In this document: piece after piece, positions 42,268 to 50,868 of the stretch
Layout: each line of letters starts with the position of its first letter
How positions within the stretch are numbered: the first letter of the stretch is position 1
Assembly: GCF_026153515.1 (NCBI RefSeq)
Contig: NZ_CP110644.1
Span: forward strand, 434,001 to 498,000
Source of the DNA: Pseudomonas sp. KU26590
GTDB taxonomy: Bacteria; Pseudomonadota; Gammaproteobacteria; Pseudomonadales; Pseudomonadaceae
Direction: 5' to 3'
Length of the DNA stretch: 64,000 nucleotides
The notes under the pieces: model-generated
What the model was told of the DNA's origin: nothing
Seen by the model: the letters and a program-made list of their open reading frames with translations, nothing else
Databases searched by the model: none
Made by a program: the position numbers and the translations under genes

Positions 42268-42756
42268 TCAAAGCTGATGGGGCTCGCCCAGTTCAACCCT
42301 CGAATTTAAGAGCTTTCTAAAGAAAATCATATATCGCTGCGAAATCTGCGGACGGCACCTTATCAAGCTAAACAGGTAATAGTCTAAAGGTGTAGGTTCG
42401 CCGGAGTCCATCTCTAGCCAGCCTTCCTCTGTTCCAAAGCACATAATCACGCATCTTGCCAGCTTGGAACTAGCTGCGTCGCTCTCCGTTCTTAGCTCTT
42501 CGATCTCCCACAATTCAGAGATCAGCGTTTTCATCATGCAATCTTCTTTATTTATTCTTTCGTGCGCCGCCGCCACATTAAGACAAGAAACAACTTTCTC
42601 CATTATTCCCTCAGGAATGTCGCTAAAGCTGCCATCACTTATCAGCTGGAGTAAAAACTTAGCGTAATGACGCCTCAAACCATCTATCGACACTCCCTGT
42701 AAAACCAGTGCTTCTTCAAGAATATCAATCTCTTGGGCAAGTTGATCACTTATCAT
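42268..42756 (-). CDS. Putative immunity protein for the Rhs deaminase-like tip
   Basis: The ATG at 42756 (MISDQLAQEIDILEEALVLQ, 162 residues) overlaps the rhs stop as ATGA, so translation is coupled; the frame runs further into rhs but there is no reason to start there. The protein is helical and acidic, with no known motif I recognise. Position directly after the toxin tip, the AT-richer composition and the 4-bp overlap are typical of cognate immunity genes. The truncated paralogue next door supports a toxin/immunity family. It is not a SUKH or other immunity family that I can name. Confidence 0.75.
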   Translation of the reverse strand: MISDQLAQEIDILEEALVLQGVSIDGLRRHYAKFLLQLISDGSFSDIPEGIMEKVVSCLNVAAAHERINKEDCMMKTLISELWEIEELRTESDAASSKLARCVIMCFGTEEGWLEMDSGEPTPLDYYLFSLIRCRPQISQRYMIFFRKLLNSRVELGEPHQL

Positions 42757-45700
42757 TGTAAAACTCCGTCTTTGATACCGAGAGCTCCCATCACTTGGGA
42801 ACAGGAAGGACAAAAAGGCATCGGTTTGCCATCGTTGCGTACGGTCGTAAAGGTGGCACCTTCAACTAGTTGCTGTAACTGGGGAACGCTCTGCGCGTCG
42901 TGATTGCGCGCGATCTTGCTAAGTAGGTCAGCTTCTCCGCAGTCCCCATGAAACAACTCAGTACGTTTGTCGGACGGAACCGAAGCGTAGAGGTCCCTCA
43001 CAACGGGGTGCTCTGCGCCAGCGCCACCGGCTCGCTTGCTGTAACCAACCTCCGGTATTGGGATTGGCCCGTCGTCACCGGTGGAGCGAGTGCCTCTGTT
43101 ATTTGGTGTAATCCCCTTTAGACGGGCAAGTCCCAGCGGGTCGATCCAATCCGTCGGATTCGGTACGTATTGATAGAGGTTTAGCCCACCACTGTAGCCA
43201 ATCGGATCCCTGCTGATGAATCGCCCGACCCTCGAATCATAGTACCGATGCCGGTTGTAGTGCAGGCCGGTTTCGTGGTCGTGGTACTGCCCCTGGAATC
43301 GGATCGGGTTGGTCAGGCCGACTTGTTGGGCGAACTCTGAGCGCTGTTCTTGCGCCTCGCCCCACGCTTTGTATTGGGCGGTCCAGGCGGTGTTGCCGTT
43401 TTGGTCGGTGATTTCCTGGGGCGTGCCGAGGTGGTCGCACTGGTACCAGGCGAGTGCGTCAATCGGCAGCGCGACTGGCTTGTAGGTCCAGAGCGGATCT
43501 TCTTTGAAGTTGTAGCGGCCCTGATAGGTCGGTTGGCTTACCAAGCGGATCGTTTCGTGGCGGATGGCTTGGGCCACCGGGACGAAGGCGCCGGGTTCGT
43601 GGATGTAGTGGACGGTGCGGCCGAGGGCTCCGGCGTATGGCGGGGGGCTGCTTTCCCAGGCGAGGTTGTCTCCGTCCCAGCCGTAGAGGGTGAAGCCGCA
43701 GCCGAGCTCGCGCTCTTTGCGGGCGTGTTCGTTTTCGTTCCAGCCTGTGCCGGCTTCGGGACGTGGCCTGTAGTGCGCTTTCGAGAATTTGTAGAGGCGG
43801 CGTCCGAGGGGGTCGTAGCCGAAGTCGACGGTCAGGCGCGGATCGCGGAAGTGAACCAAGCGATCGAATAGATCCCAGTGCAGTTCGCTGCGCAGGCCGT
43901 TGGTCCAGCGTTCGGTCTGGTTGCCGCGTTCGTCGTATTCGTAGTGGTTGCCGGCGTAGTCGCGCAGCAGGTTGTCGATCAGTTTGTGGCGGACAGGCTC
44001 CCGATCTAACGGGCGGCGGACGGGCGCGGCGGTGTCGTCGAGCAGGTTGCTGGCCGGGTCGAAGGCGAAGGTTTCCAAGCCCTGGCGGCTGGTGGCGCTA
44101 AGGAGGCGGCTGACCGGGTCGTATTTATAAGCTAGGACCCCACGACGGCTGTCGTTGATGTCGGTGAGCTGGCCAGCAGCATCGTAGGTGTAGGAGCGTT
44201 TGATCAGGGTGGTTTTGTCGTCTGCTCGGCCCAGTAGTTGTTCTTGGAGGCGCCCCGCCGGGTCCCATTGCTGGGTTTGTAGCAGGTTATTGCCTTGATG
44301 CCGGCTGATTTCGCGGTGCAGATCATCGCGTTCATAGCTGAGCAGTTCATGCTCATCGAGCTTCAGGCCGAGCAGATGACCGCTGCCGTAGGTGAGCCAA
44401 CTGACGCGGTGTCCATCCGGGCGAACAGTGGCGACGCGGTTATTCAGCGCGTCGTACTCGTGCTGCCAAACGGCAACCAGTGGCTTGTCCAGATTCGAGT
44501 AATGCTGGTGCTCGCGCAGCAGATTGCCGGCCGGGTCGTGAAACCATTGCAGCTTGCTGACGGCGTTGGTCGCCATGACCAGATGGCCATTGCCGTCGTA
44601 GGCAAAGGTTTCGCTCTGGGACTGTTCGCCGAGGGTGGCGCGGCGTTCGGTCAGGCGGCCCATCGGGTCGAAGGTCAATGCGATCGTGCGTTGGCCGTTG
44701 AGGGTTTGGGCAAGGCGCCCCGTCTCGGGATCGTACTGATAGCGGGTCGAGCGATTGTCGAAGCCGCGCTCTTCCAGCAGGCGCCCAACCGGGTCGTAGT
44801 GAAAATGCGCGCTGCGTTCGTTTTCGTTTTCCAGCGCGACGAGGCGGCCGAGTTTGTCCCATCGATAACGCAGGGTTTGCTCGGCGGCGTCGACGCGTTC
44901 GGCGATGAAGCCTGCAGCGGTGTAGCGCCAAGTGGTGCAGCGCTCCAAACCATCGGAGTGAGCTAGCAGTCGTCCTTCTGCATCGCGGCTGAAGCGTTCT
45001 TCGGTCTTGTCCGGGTGCTTGATCAGCACTAACTGGCCTAACTTGTACTCGTAGGTCGTGCTGGGCCCGGCCGGATCGGTAAAGCGGATCATCTGGCCGC
45101 GCTCGTCGTATTCCCAGATGCTGACCTTGCCCGAGCAGTCGGTGTACTTAACGAGTTGTCCGGCGTCGTTGTAGGCCAGCTCCTTCGTATTGCCGTTGGC
45201 GTCCTTGACCGCTGTAGGAAGACCGAAGCCGTTGTAGGCGTATTCGGTAACGTTCTCTAGCGGGTCGATCACCTCGATCAGATTTCCGCGAAGGTCGTAG
45301 TTCCGTTTCCACAACCCGCCCTCGCCATCGCTGATCTTGATCAGGTGGCTTTTGTCGTCGTACGCGTAATTCATCACGCTGTGATCAGCGCGAGTGTGCT
45401 CGGTGAGATTGCTGAGCTTGTCGTAACGATACCGGTCGGTACTGCCGTCGGTGTGTACGTGGCGAATGATGTTCTTCGCCGCATCGCGGAAGAACCACTC
45501 GGAACGCCCATCGGCATGACAGATGCGATAGGTGTAGCCGAGGCTGTCGTAGTAATGCCGGATTTGGTGACCGAGCGCATCGGTGACGTAGGTGAGACGG
45601 ATGTTTTCATCCCACGCCAGCCGGGTATCAAAACTGCCGTCGTCAGCCCATTCTCGGATGGCTTTCGCGTCGGGGCCGGATCCCTGCCACTGCAGGTTCA

Positions 45701-47486
45701 GCCCACGATGGGTACGGTCGGTGTAGCGAGTAATTAGGTGGTTTTGATACTGGTAGTGCCAGGCAGCGCCGTTTTCGTCCTGAGCCAGAACAAGATCGCC
45801 AGCATAATCGTACTGATACGCGCACAGTTGGCGTTTGACGTCGCCATCACGAACTTCCCACAGGCCGGTCAGACGGCCCTGATCATCAATCAAAGTGCCC
45901 AAGCGCAAGTGGACTTTACTGGCGTCCTTTTCCCGATAAGTGACCAACTCAGAGAGCACCAACTGCCCATCATGGCGATGCTCATAATGGAGCATGACCC
46001 CGGCTGCATTGGGCAAAACCTTGTTGATCAGAACAAAGCGCTGTCCCCGCCGAACATAGGTTTCCCTATGCTCAAGCCCTCGCATCAGCAACAGCCGATC
46101 CTTGCTGAGTCGAATAACGGTCAGATTTTCGATGGCATTGAAATGGAACAGCTTGACCTTGGGCAGAGGGAATTCATGGCTGCGGCCATCGGCGTCATGG
46201 AAGACCAGACCGTCGCCGACGAGATCAAAGCGTGTAGTAAACGGCGTGATCCACCGCGCACCAATGACATCCTCATCGAACGCATCCAGACTGGAACAGT
46301 AAGTGCGCGTCCACTCAATCGGAAACGGCCCCGGCAGACTGAAATCGGTATGGCTGACCGACTCCGAGCCCGTCGCAAAGCTGATGCTCCTCGCCGTCGA
46401 CCCGCAGGCACATTCACAAGGACACGCACACTTGCAGTTCTTCCGCTTGTTCGCCCGGCCCTTTGCAGGCTTCTCGAACTGAACAGTCTCCAGCTTGCCT
46501 TCACCCGCCTGGCGCTTGGCCTTATTAACCACCCCGGGCTTGATGTTGAAAGCCTGCCCATGGCCATTGCGCGACCGCCAGCTGACGACCGCACCCTCCA
46601 AAGTAACCAGCAACGCCGCGATAGAATGCTGAGCTTCGGGATTACCCAACCCTGTGATCTGCGTGCGAAGCTGAGGAGCCAGATCACGCAATAACTTGGC
46701 CTGCCTGCCCACCTCTTTTTTAACCGCTTCAGGCACGAGGTATTCAGCAGCACCATTCACCGCACCCTTACCCGCAGCAACACAAATATCTGCAGCCGCG
46801 ACGAAGATATTGCCAATCGCGGCCTGAGGGTCGTAGGCCCAAAGATCGCCTGCGGCATGAGCCAACTGCCCCGCCTCAAGCAAATCGGCCTTGGCGTTCA
46901 GTTTTGGGTCTACCAAGCTCTCCAAGCCAGCAGCGATCTGATGCAGTACGCCTTCACCCAGGCTCCCCGCATCCTCAAGAATCCCGGGAAGCTTCCCGTG
47001 CGCCTGAGTCACAAAGTCATCAAGGGTCCCGACGATGGTGGCATTAAGGTGCCCGATCAGAATCTCGATCAGTGCATCGCCCAGCACCATCTTGCCGGCC
47101 TGCCGCATCTCCTGACGCACCAGAAACAGCATTGGCCGGAGGCTCATCCGCGCCGCCGCCATGCCCGGCGGAATCGGCACCATCCCAATCAGGTTGATGC
47201 CCAAACTGACCCAGTCCAGCGGGTCTCGCTCCGAGCTTGTAGAAAGCCGAACGATGTCATTCAGCGCATCGACCAGCGCCATGATATTGCCCACCACCGG
47301 CAGCCCGCCGGCTACGGCTTTGATCCGCTCAAGCGTGACAACCCCGCCGCTGATCTCCTGCAGCCAGGCATCAACATTCGCCGCACCAAGACCAACGTCT
47401 TCAACCTGAATTTGATCAAGCGGAACAATCGCGACCTGAGGTTCGCGTTTATCGCCACCAACGGGAAGATTTAAGGGGGTTGCCAA
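42753..47486 (-). CDS. Rhs polymorphic toxin with deaminase-like C-terminal tip
   Basis: This 1577-residue protein has a hydrophobic N-terminal region (about 60-125, no PAAR seen), an alternating-cysteine stretch at 351-361 (CKCACPCECAC), a DUF6531-like start (SISFATGSESVSHTDFSLPG, ~367) and many YD repeats to ~1400. The Rhs core ends with YYDSRVGRFISRDPIGYSGG and DPLGLA (1449-1454). The 123-residue tip (42753-43124) contains HGDCGEADLL (Cys1516, Glu1518) and PFCPSC (Cys1559, Cys1562), the zinc and proton-shuttle pattern of YwqJ-type deaminases. Core DNA is GC-rich and the tip less so, as for swapped tips. Delivery would be by a type VI system not in this window. CGGAGAG lies 6 bp upstream of the start. 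Confidence 0.88.
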   Translation of the reverse strand: MATPLNLPVGGDKREPQVAIVPLDQIQVEDVGLGAANVDAWLQEISGGVVTLERIKAVAGGLPVVGNIMALVDALNDIVRLSTSSERDPLDWVSLGINLIGMVPIPPGMAAARMSLRPMLFLVRQEMRQAGKMVLGDALIEILIGHLNATIVGTLDDFVTQAHGKLPGILEDAGSLGEGVLHQIAAGLESLVDPKLNAKADLLEAGQLAHAAGDLWAYDPQAAIGNIFVAAADICVAAGKGAVNGAAEYLVPEAVKKEVGRQAKLLRDLAPQLRTQITGLGNPEAQHSIAALLVTLEGAVVSWRSRNGHGQAFNIKPGVVNKAKRQAGEGKLETVQFEKPAKGRANKRKNCKCACPCECACGSTARSISFATGSESVSHTDFSLPGPFPIEWTRTYCSSLDAFDEDVIGARWITPFTTRFDLVGDGLVFHDADGRSHEFPLPKVKLFHFNAIENLTVIRLSKDRLLLMRGLEHRETYVRRGQRFVLINKVLPNAAGVMLHYEHRHDGQLVLSELVTYREKDASKVHLRLGTLIDDQGRLTGLWEVRDGDVKRQLCAYQYDYAGDLVLAQDENGAAWHYQYQNHLITRYTDRTHRGLNLQWQGSGPDAKAIREWADDGSFDTRLAWDENIRLTYVTDALGHQIRHYYDSLGYTYRICHADGRSEWFFRDAAKNIIRHVHTDGSTDRYRYDKLSNLTEHTRADHSVMNYAYDDKSHLIKISDGEGGLWKRNYDLRGNLIEVIDPLENVTEYAYNGFGLPTAVKDANGNTKELAYNDAGQLVKYTDCSGKVSIWEYDERGQMIRFTDPAGPSTTYEYKLGQLVLIKHPDKTEERFSRDAEGRLLAHSDGLERCTTWRYTAAGFIAERVDAAEQTLRYRWDKLGRLVALENENERSAHFHYDPVGRLLEERGFDNRSTRYQYDPETGRLAQTLNGQRTIALTFDPMGRLTERRATLGEQSQSETFAYDGNGHLVMATNAVSKLQWFHDPAGNLLREHQHYSNLDKPLVAVWQHEYDALNNRVATVRPDGHRVSWLTYGSGHLLGLKLDEHELLSYERDDLHREISRHQGNNLLQTQQWDPAGRLQEQLLGRADDKTTLIKRSYTYDAAGQLTDINDSRRGVLAYKYDPVSRLLSATSRQGLETFAFDPASNLLDDTAAPVRRPLDREPVRHKLIDNLLRDYAGNHYEYDERGNQTERWTNGLRSELHWDLFDRLVHFRDPRLTVDFGYDPLGRRLYKFSKAHYRPRPEAGTGWNENEHARKERELGCGFTLYGWDGDNLAWESSPPPYAGALGRTVHYIHEPGAFVPVAQAIRHETIRLVSQPTYQGRYNFKEDPLWTYKPVALPIDALAWYQCDHLGTPQEITDQNGNTAWTAQYKAWGEAQEQRSEFAQQVGLTNPIRFQGQYHDHETGLHYNRHRYYDSRVGRFISRDPIGYSGGLNLYQYVPNPTDWIDPLGLARLKGITPNNRGTRSTGDDGPIPIPEVGYSKRAGGAGAEHPVVRDLYASVPSDKRTELFHGDCGEADLLSKIARNHDAQSVPQLQQLVEGATFTTVRNDGKPMPFCPSCSQVMGALGIKDGVLQ

Positions 47487-47652
47487 GGATGCTCTCCGTG
47501 CTCAAAAAACCATCGGAAAAGGCGTGAATGCCAATCCGGGGGCTACGGAGATATCAAGGCTTGTGCCAGTTATGAATTAGCCGAGAAAAATCAATAGTTT
47601 AAGAAGAAAAATGACGGGTTTTAGCGAACGCCAACCCTAATAACAAAGAGAA

Positions 47653-47696
47653 AGTGCGCAAGAAGTTGCGCACCCCTGCGCAACTTCTTGCGCACT
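47653..47696. repeat. Perfect 20-bp inverted repeat upstream of rhs
   Basis: AGTGCGCAAGAAGTTGCGCA and its exact reverse complement are separated by CCCC. Each arm contains the unit TTGCGCA/TGCGCAA around CTTC. It lies about 170 bp before the rhs start. Confidence 0.9.
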
Positions 47697-47753
47697 CGTC
47701 TGCAGGCCACAGAAGACGTGGCTTACAGCGCAGAAAGCACCCTGGAACTCACA

Positions 47754-47783
47754 ATCGACTGCGCAACTTCTTGCGCAGTCGAT
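47754..47783. repeat. Third GCGCAA-CTTC-TTGCGC hairpin
   Basis: Arms ATCGACTGCGCAA and TTGCGCAGTCGAT with loop CTTC make a perfect 13-bp stem. It carries the same TGCGCAACTTCTTGCGCA core as both arms at 47653-47696. Between the rhs start and the right border (47487-47820) I see nothing else. Confidence 0.9.
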
Positions 47784-47820
47784 CCCGCGACTTTCCCGTG
47801 GGAAGGGAGGCAAGCAAGCG

Positions 47821-47974
47821 CAAAAAAGGCGTTACCCGCGAGGGCAACGCCTTTTCTTTTGATCAAAAACCGATCAGGGCTGAGCGGGTTTCAACACGAT
47901 CTTCGCAGGCTCAGTGCGCTCGATTTCACGCTGCAGCTGCAACTCGAAATCCGGGTTGATCTTCGTCACGCGCT
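47821..47974. repeat. Right copy of the direct repeat bordering the rhs island
   Basis: This copy contains a terminator hairpin (47828-47851, one mismatched pair) and the true 3' end of the lipoprotein gene. The match to 40790-40943 is gapless with about 10 differences. Confidence 0.92.
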
Positions 47975-48587
47975 TGGTCAGCAATGTCGCCAGCCAAGGG
48001 TAGTCGTCCGTGCGCGGCACCTGCACAGTGACGTCGCAATTGAAGGCTGTGACGTCTTCAGCGATGTCACTCAACTGACGGCGCAGCTGCTTCATGTCGC
48101 TGAGCTTCAATTCAATGGTCGTGCTCTCGGCACTCGGGTCGATCACCTTGGCCTTGCGTTTGGCTTCAGCAGCGCGCAGATCCGCTTCCGCCTTCTCCAG
48201 CTCCGCTTTACGAGCGTGGGCGATGGCACCGTTTACGCCACTGGTCAGCGCCGGGGCTTTAGGCATCAAGGCGCGGGCGCGGCTGAGCGCGGTGGCCGCG
48301 GCGTTCATGTCGCCCTTTTGCAGGACGATCTGGCTGCGACTCAGGTACGCCTCAGCCAGCTGACGCTGGTATTGCTCGAGTCGGGGATCGTCCGGGGATT
48401 TGCTTTGCAGCGCGGCCAATTGATCCTCGGCGGTCGCCAGCTCGCTGCTGGCGATGTTCTGTTCCAGCTGCTGATACGCATCGGGCGGCGCAACAGGCGC
48501 GGGTTGCTCGATGGGCTTGCTTTGGCAAGCGCTCAACAGGACGGAAAATGCAGCAAGCAGCAGATAACGGGATGCGAACGGCTTCAT
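47874..48587 (-). CDS. PA5502-like lipoprotein with TPR-like repeats
   Basis: The 237-residue protein has a lipoprotein signal (FSVLLSACQSKP) and a helical region with TPR-like pairs (about residues 38-125), then a region with TKINPDFELQLQREIERTEP. Function is unknown. It is the usual gene between znuB and katE in other Pseudomonas. Its 3' end is duplicated at the far side of the rhs island. Confidence 0.88.
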   Translation of the reverse strand: MKPFASRYLLLAAFSVLLSACQSKPIEQPAPVAPPDAYQQLEQNIASSELATAEDQLAALQSKSPDDPRLEQYQRQLAEAYLSRSQIVLQKGDMNAAATALSRARALMPKAPALTSGVNGAIAHARKAELEKAEADLRAAEAKRKAKVIDPSAESTTIELKLSDMKQLRRQLSDIAEDVTAFNCDVTVQVPRTDDYPWLATLLTKRVTKINPDFELQLQREIERTEPAKIVLKPAQP

Positions 48588-48744
48588 TCCTGCGATTCTC
48601 TATTTGCGCAAAAAACGAGCAAGTCTACACACAACTGACTTGCACCGAAAATAACTGATCACTATCGGTGGGCGCGCAAGGAGTCATTGCACATTGCCGC
48701 CATTGGATTATTGCGGAGTATGACTCAACCCGCCAGCCAAGGTT

Positions 48745-49527
48745 CTACCGCTTGGGCAAAAGGAAGCTGAGCAGAAACAGCGCCGCCGCCGAGACCACGA
48801 TAGACGGGCCTGCCGGGGTGTCCTTGAACCAGGACAGCGCCAGACCCGCGCACACCGCAATGACGCCAATGATGCTCGCCCCCAGGGCCATTTGCTCCGG
48901 CGAACGGGCGTGACGTTGTGCCGCAGCGGCGGGAATGATCAGCAGCGAGGTAATCAGCAACACGCCGACGATTTTCATGGCCACCGCGATGACCACGGCA
49001 ATCAGCAGCATCAACGTCATGCGCAGCGTTGCCACCGGCAGACCTTCGACCGTCGCGAGCTCTTCATGAACAGTGATCGCCAGCAGCGGCCGCCACAGCG
49101 CACAGATCAGCACCAGCACCAACGCACTGCCCGCGAGAATCCAGGCCAGATCGTTCGGGCTGATGGCCAGCAGGTCGCCGAACAGATAGCCCATCAGGTC
49201 GATGCGCACATCGCGCATGAAGCTCAACACCACCAGCCCGAGGGACAAGGTACTTGGCGCCAGAATGCCCAGCAACGTGTCAGAGGCCAGCGGTTGGCGC
49301 TGCTGCAGAGTCACCAGCAAGACCGCCAGCAGCAGGCAGCCCACGGTCACGGCGATCGTCGGGCTGATGTCCAGCAAAAAGCCCAGCGCCACGCCGAGCA
49401 ACGCGGCATGTGACAGCGTATCGCCAAAATAAGCCATGCGCCGCCACACCACGAAAGACCCCAGAGGGCCTGCGACTACCGCTAACGCGAGGCCTGCGAG
49501 CAAGGCGTAAAGAAGAAAATCAGCCAT
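48745..49527 (-). CDS. znuB: Zinc ABC transporter permease
   Basis: Start at [20 protein letters not shown] gives 260 residues; upstream residues in the frame are non-conserved. An ABC-3 family permease with about eight membrane helices and the conserved [21 protein letters not shown] block. It forms the ZnuABC importer. It overlaps znuC by 8 bp on the same strand. Confidence 0.95.
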   Translation of the reverse strand: MADFLLYALLAGLALAVVAGPLGSFVVWRRMAYFGDTLSHAALLGVALGFLLDISPTIAVTVGCLLLAVLLVTLQQRQPLASDTLLGILAPSTLSLGLVVLSFMRDVRIDLMGYLFGDLLAISPNDLAWILAGSALVLVLICALWRPLLAITVHEELATVEGLPVATLRMTLMLLIAVVIAVAMKIVGVLLITSLLIIPAAAAQRHARSPEQMALGASIIGVIAVCAGLALSWFKDTPAGPSIVVSAAALFLLSFLLPKR

Positions 49528-50320
49528 GCTTGCAGCTGTCCCCGTGGTCGTGATTGTGGGTATGGACGTGATCGTGGATGGGCACGGGTTGGCAGACTTC
49601 GCCATGCAGATCGTGCGCGTGATCGTGACGATGGTGATAGATCGCCAGGCTCGGCGCGTTCAGGCCGAACAGCTCGACGAACGCGGGATCGTTACTGACC
49701 TGCTCGGGGTGGCCGGAGCAGCACACGTGGCGATTGAGACAGACCACTTGATCGGTGGTGCTCATGACCAGATGCAGGTCATGGGAAACCATCAGCACGC
49801 CACATTGATGCCGGTTGCGCAGCTGAGTGATCAGCGCGTACAGCTCGGCCTGCCCGGCGACATCAACGCCTTGCACCGGCTCGTCGAGCACCAGCAGCTC
49901 CGGCTTGCGCAACAGCGCTCGCGCCAGCAGCACGCGCTGCATCTCGCCACCGGAAATCCCTTGCAGCGGGCTGTCGATGACCTTCTCAGCGCCGACCTCG
50001 ATCAGCGCCGCCCGCGCGGTATCGCGATCAACGCCGGGGACCAGGCGCAGGAAACGCAAGACCGACAGCGGCAGCGTGGCGTCGATGTGCAGCTTCTGCG
50101 GCATGTAACCTACGCGCAGTTTCGGCTTGCGCCAGATTTCGCCCGAATCAGCCGTGAGCAGCCCCAGAACGGCGCGCACCAAGGTGGTCTTGCCCGCGCC
50201 GTTGGGGCCGATCAGGGTGACGATCTCGCCCGAACTGACGCTCAGCTGGATGTTTTCCAGCACGCTCTGGCCTGCGCGCGTCACGCTGACGTCCTTCAGG
50301 CGGATCAGTGCATCGCTCAT
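49520..50320 (-). CDS. znuC: Zinc ABC transporter ATPase
   Basis: From [20 protein letters not shown] the protein is 266 residues. Walker [10 protein letters not shown], signature [15 protein letters not shown], Walker [13 protein letters not shown] and MVSHDLH are intact. The tail is His-rich ([14 protein letters not shown]..., [18 protein letters not shown]), which may bind zinc. The start overlaps the zur stop by one base. Confidence 0.96.
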   Translation of the reverse strand: MSDALIRLKDVSVTRAGQSVLENIQLSVSSGEIVTLIGPNGAGKTTLVRAVLGLLTADSGEIWRKPKLRVGYMPQKLHIDATLPLSVLRFLRLVPGVDRDTARAALIEVGAEKVIDSPLQGISGGEMQRVLLARALLRKPELLVLDEPVQGVDVAGQAELYALITQLRNRHQCGVLMVSHDLHLVMSTTDQVVCLNRHVCCSGHPEQVSNDPAFVELFGLNAPSLAIYHHRHDHAHDLHGEVCQPVPIHDHVHTHNHDHGDSCKHG

Positions 50321-50802
50321 CAGGCGGCCTTGCACCCGGCACACACACCGACGACTTCGACGGTCTGGCCTTCGACATCAAAACCCACCTCGTTGGCCGC
50401 GTCGACGATGGCCGAGCTGATGCTGCCGTGCTGCAACTCGATGGCAGCGTGGCACTCGCGGCAGATCAGGAACTGGCCCTGATGCGCGTGGGTCGGGTGG
50501 TTGCAGCCGGCGAAGGCGTTCAGCGACGCGATGCGGTGCACCAGGCCGTTTTCCAGCAGGAAGTCCAGCGCGCGGTACACCGTAGGCGGTGCGGCGCGAC
50601 GGCCGTCTTCTTCGCTGAGCACGGCGAGGATGTCGTAGGCGCCCAGCGGCTTGTGGCTCTGCCAGACCAGCTCCAGCACGCGACGACGCAGGGCCGTCAG
50701 CCGCAAGCCTTTGCCCGCGCACAGCGTGTCGGCTTCAGTGAGTGCACTGTGCACGCAGTGGGAGTGATCGTGGGGGCGACTGGCCAGGGGTGTTTTAGAC
50801 AT
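50320..50802 (-). CDS. zur: Zinc uptake regulator Zur (Fur family)
   Basis: The 160-residue Fur-like repressor has a winged helix ([28 protein letters not shown]) and a zinc-binding C-terminal part ([25 protein letters not shown] ... VCAGCKAA) with two CxxC pairs. It represses zinc import genes when zinc is sufficient. First gene of zur-znuC-znuB, divergent from znuA. Confidence 0.95.
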   Translation of the reverse strand: MSKTPLASRPHDHSHCVHSALTEADTLCAGKGLRLTALRRRVLELVWQSHKPLGAYDILAVLSEEDGRRAAPPTVYRALDFLLENGLVHRIASLNAFAGCNHPTHAHQGQFLICRECHAAIELQHGSISSAIVDAANEVGFDVEGQTVEVVGVCAGCKAA

Positions 50803-50828
50803 GAGCGGCGACGGCCTTTGAGAGAGAC

Positions 50829-50841
50829 GTTATTATGTTAC
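50829..50841. promoter_or_regulatory. Zur-box-like site between zur and znuA
   Basis: GTTATTATGTTAC resembles the GTTATA-N-TATAAC type Zur operator (9 of 12 informative positions by eye). It lies in the 66-bp divergent promoter region, so it could control both znuA and zur-znuCB. Confidence 0.55.
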
Positions 50842-50868
50842 CCGTTCCTGCCCCCATGAGTGGTTATC

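Noticed and set aside
42753..47486. PAAR or VgrG domain on the Rhs protein
   Set aside because: The N-terminal 60-125 region is hydrophobic but has no PAAR repeats; type VI loading cannot be shown from this window.
40790..47974. Integrative element with att sites made by an integrase
   Set aside because: The border repeats look like att duplications, but there is no integrase or tRNA and the 154-bp length is too long for typical att cores.
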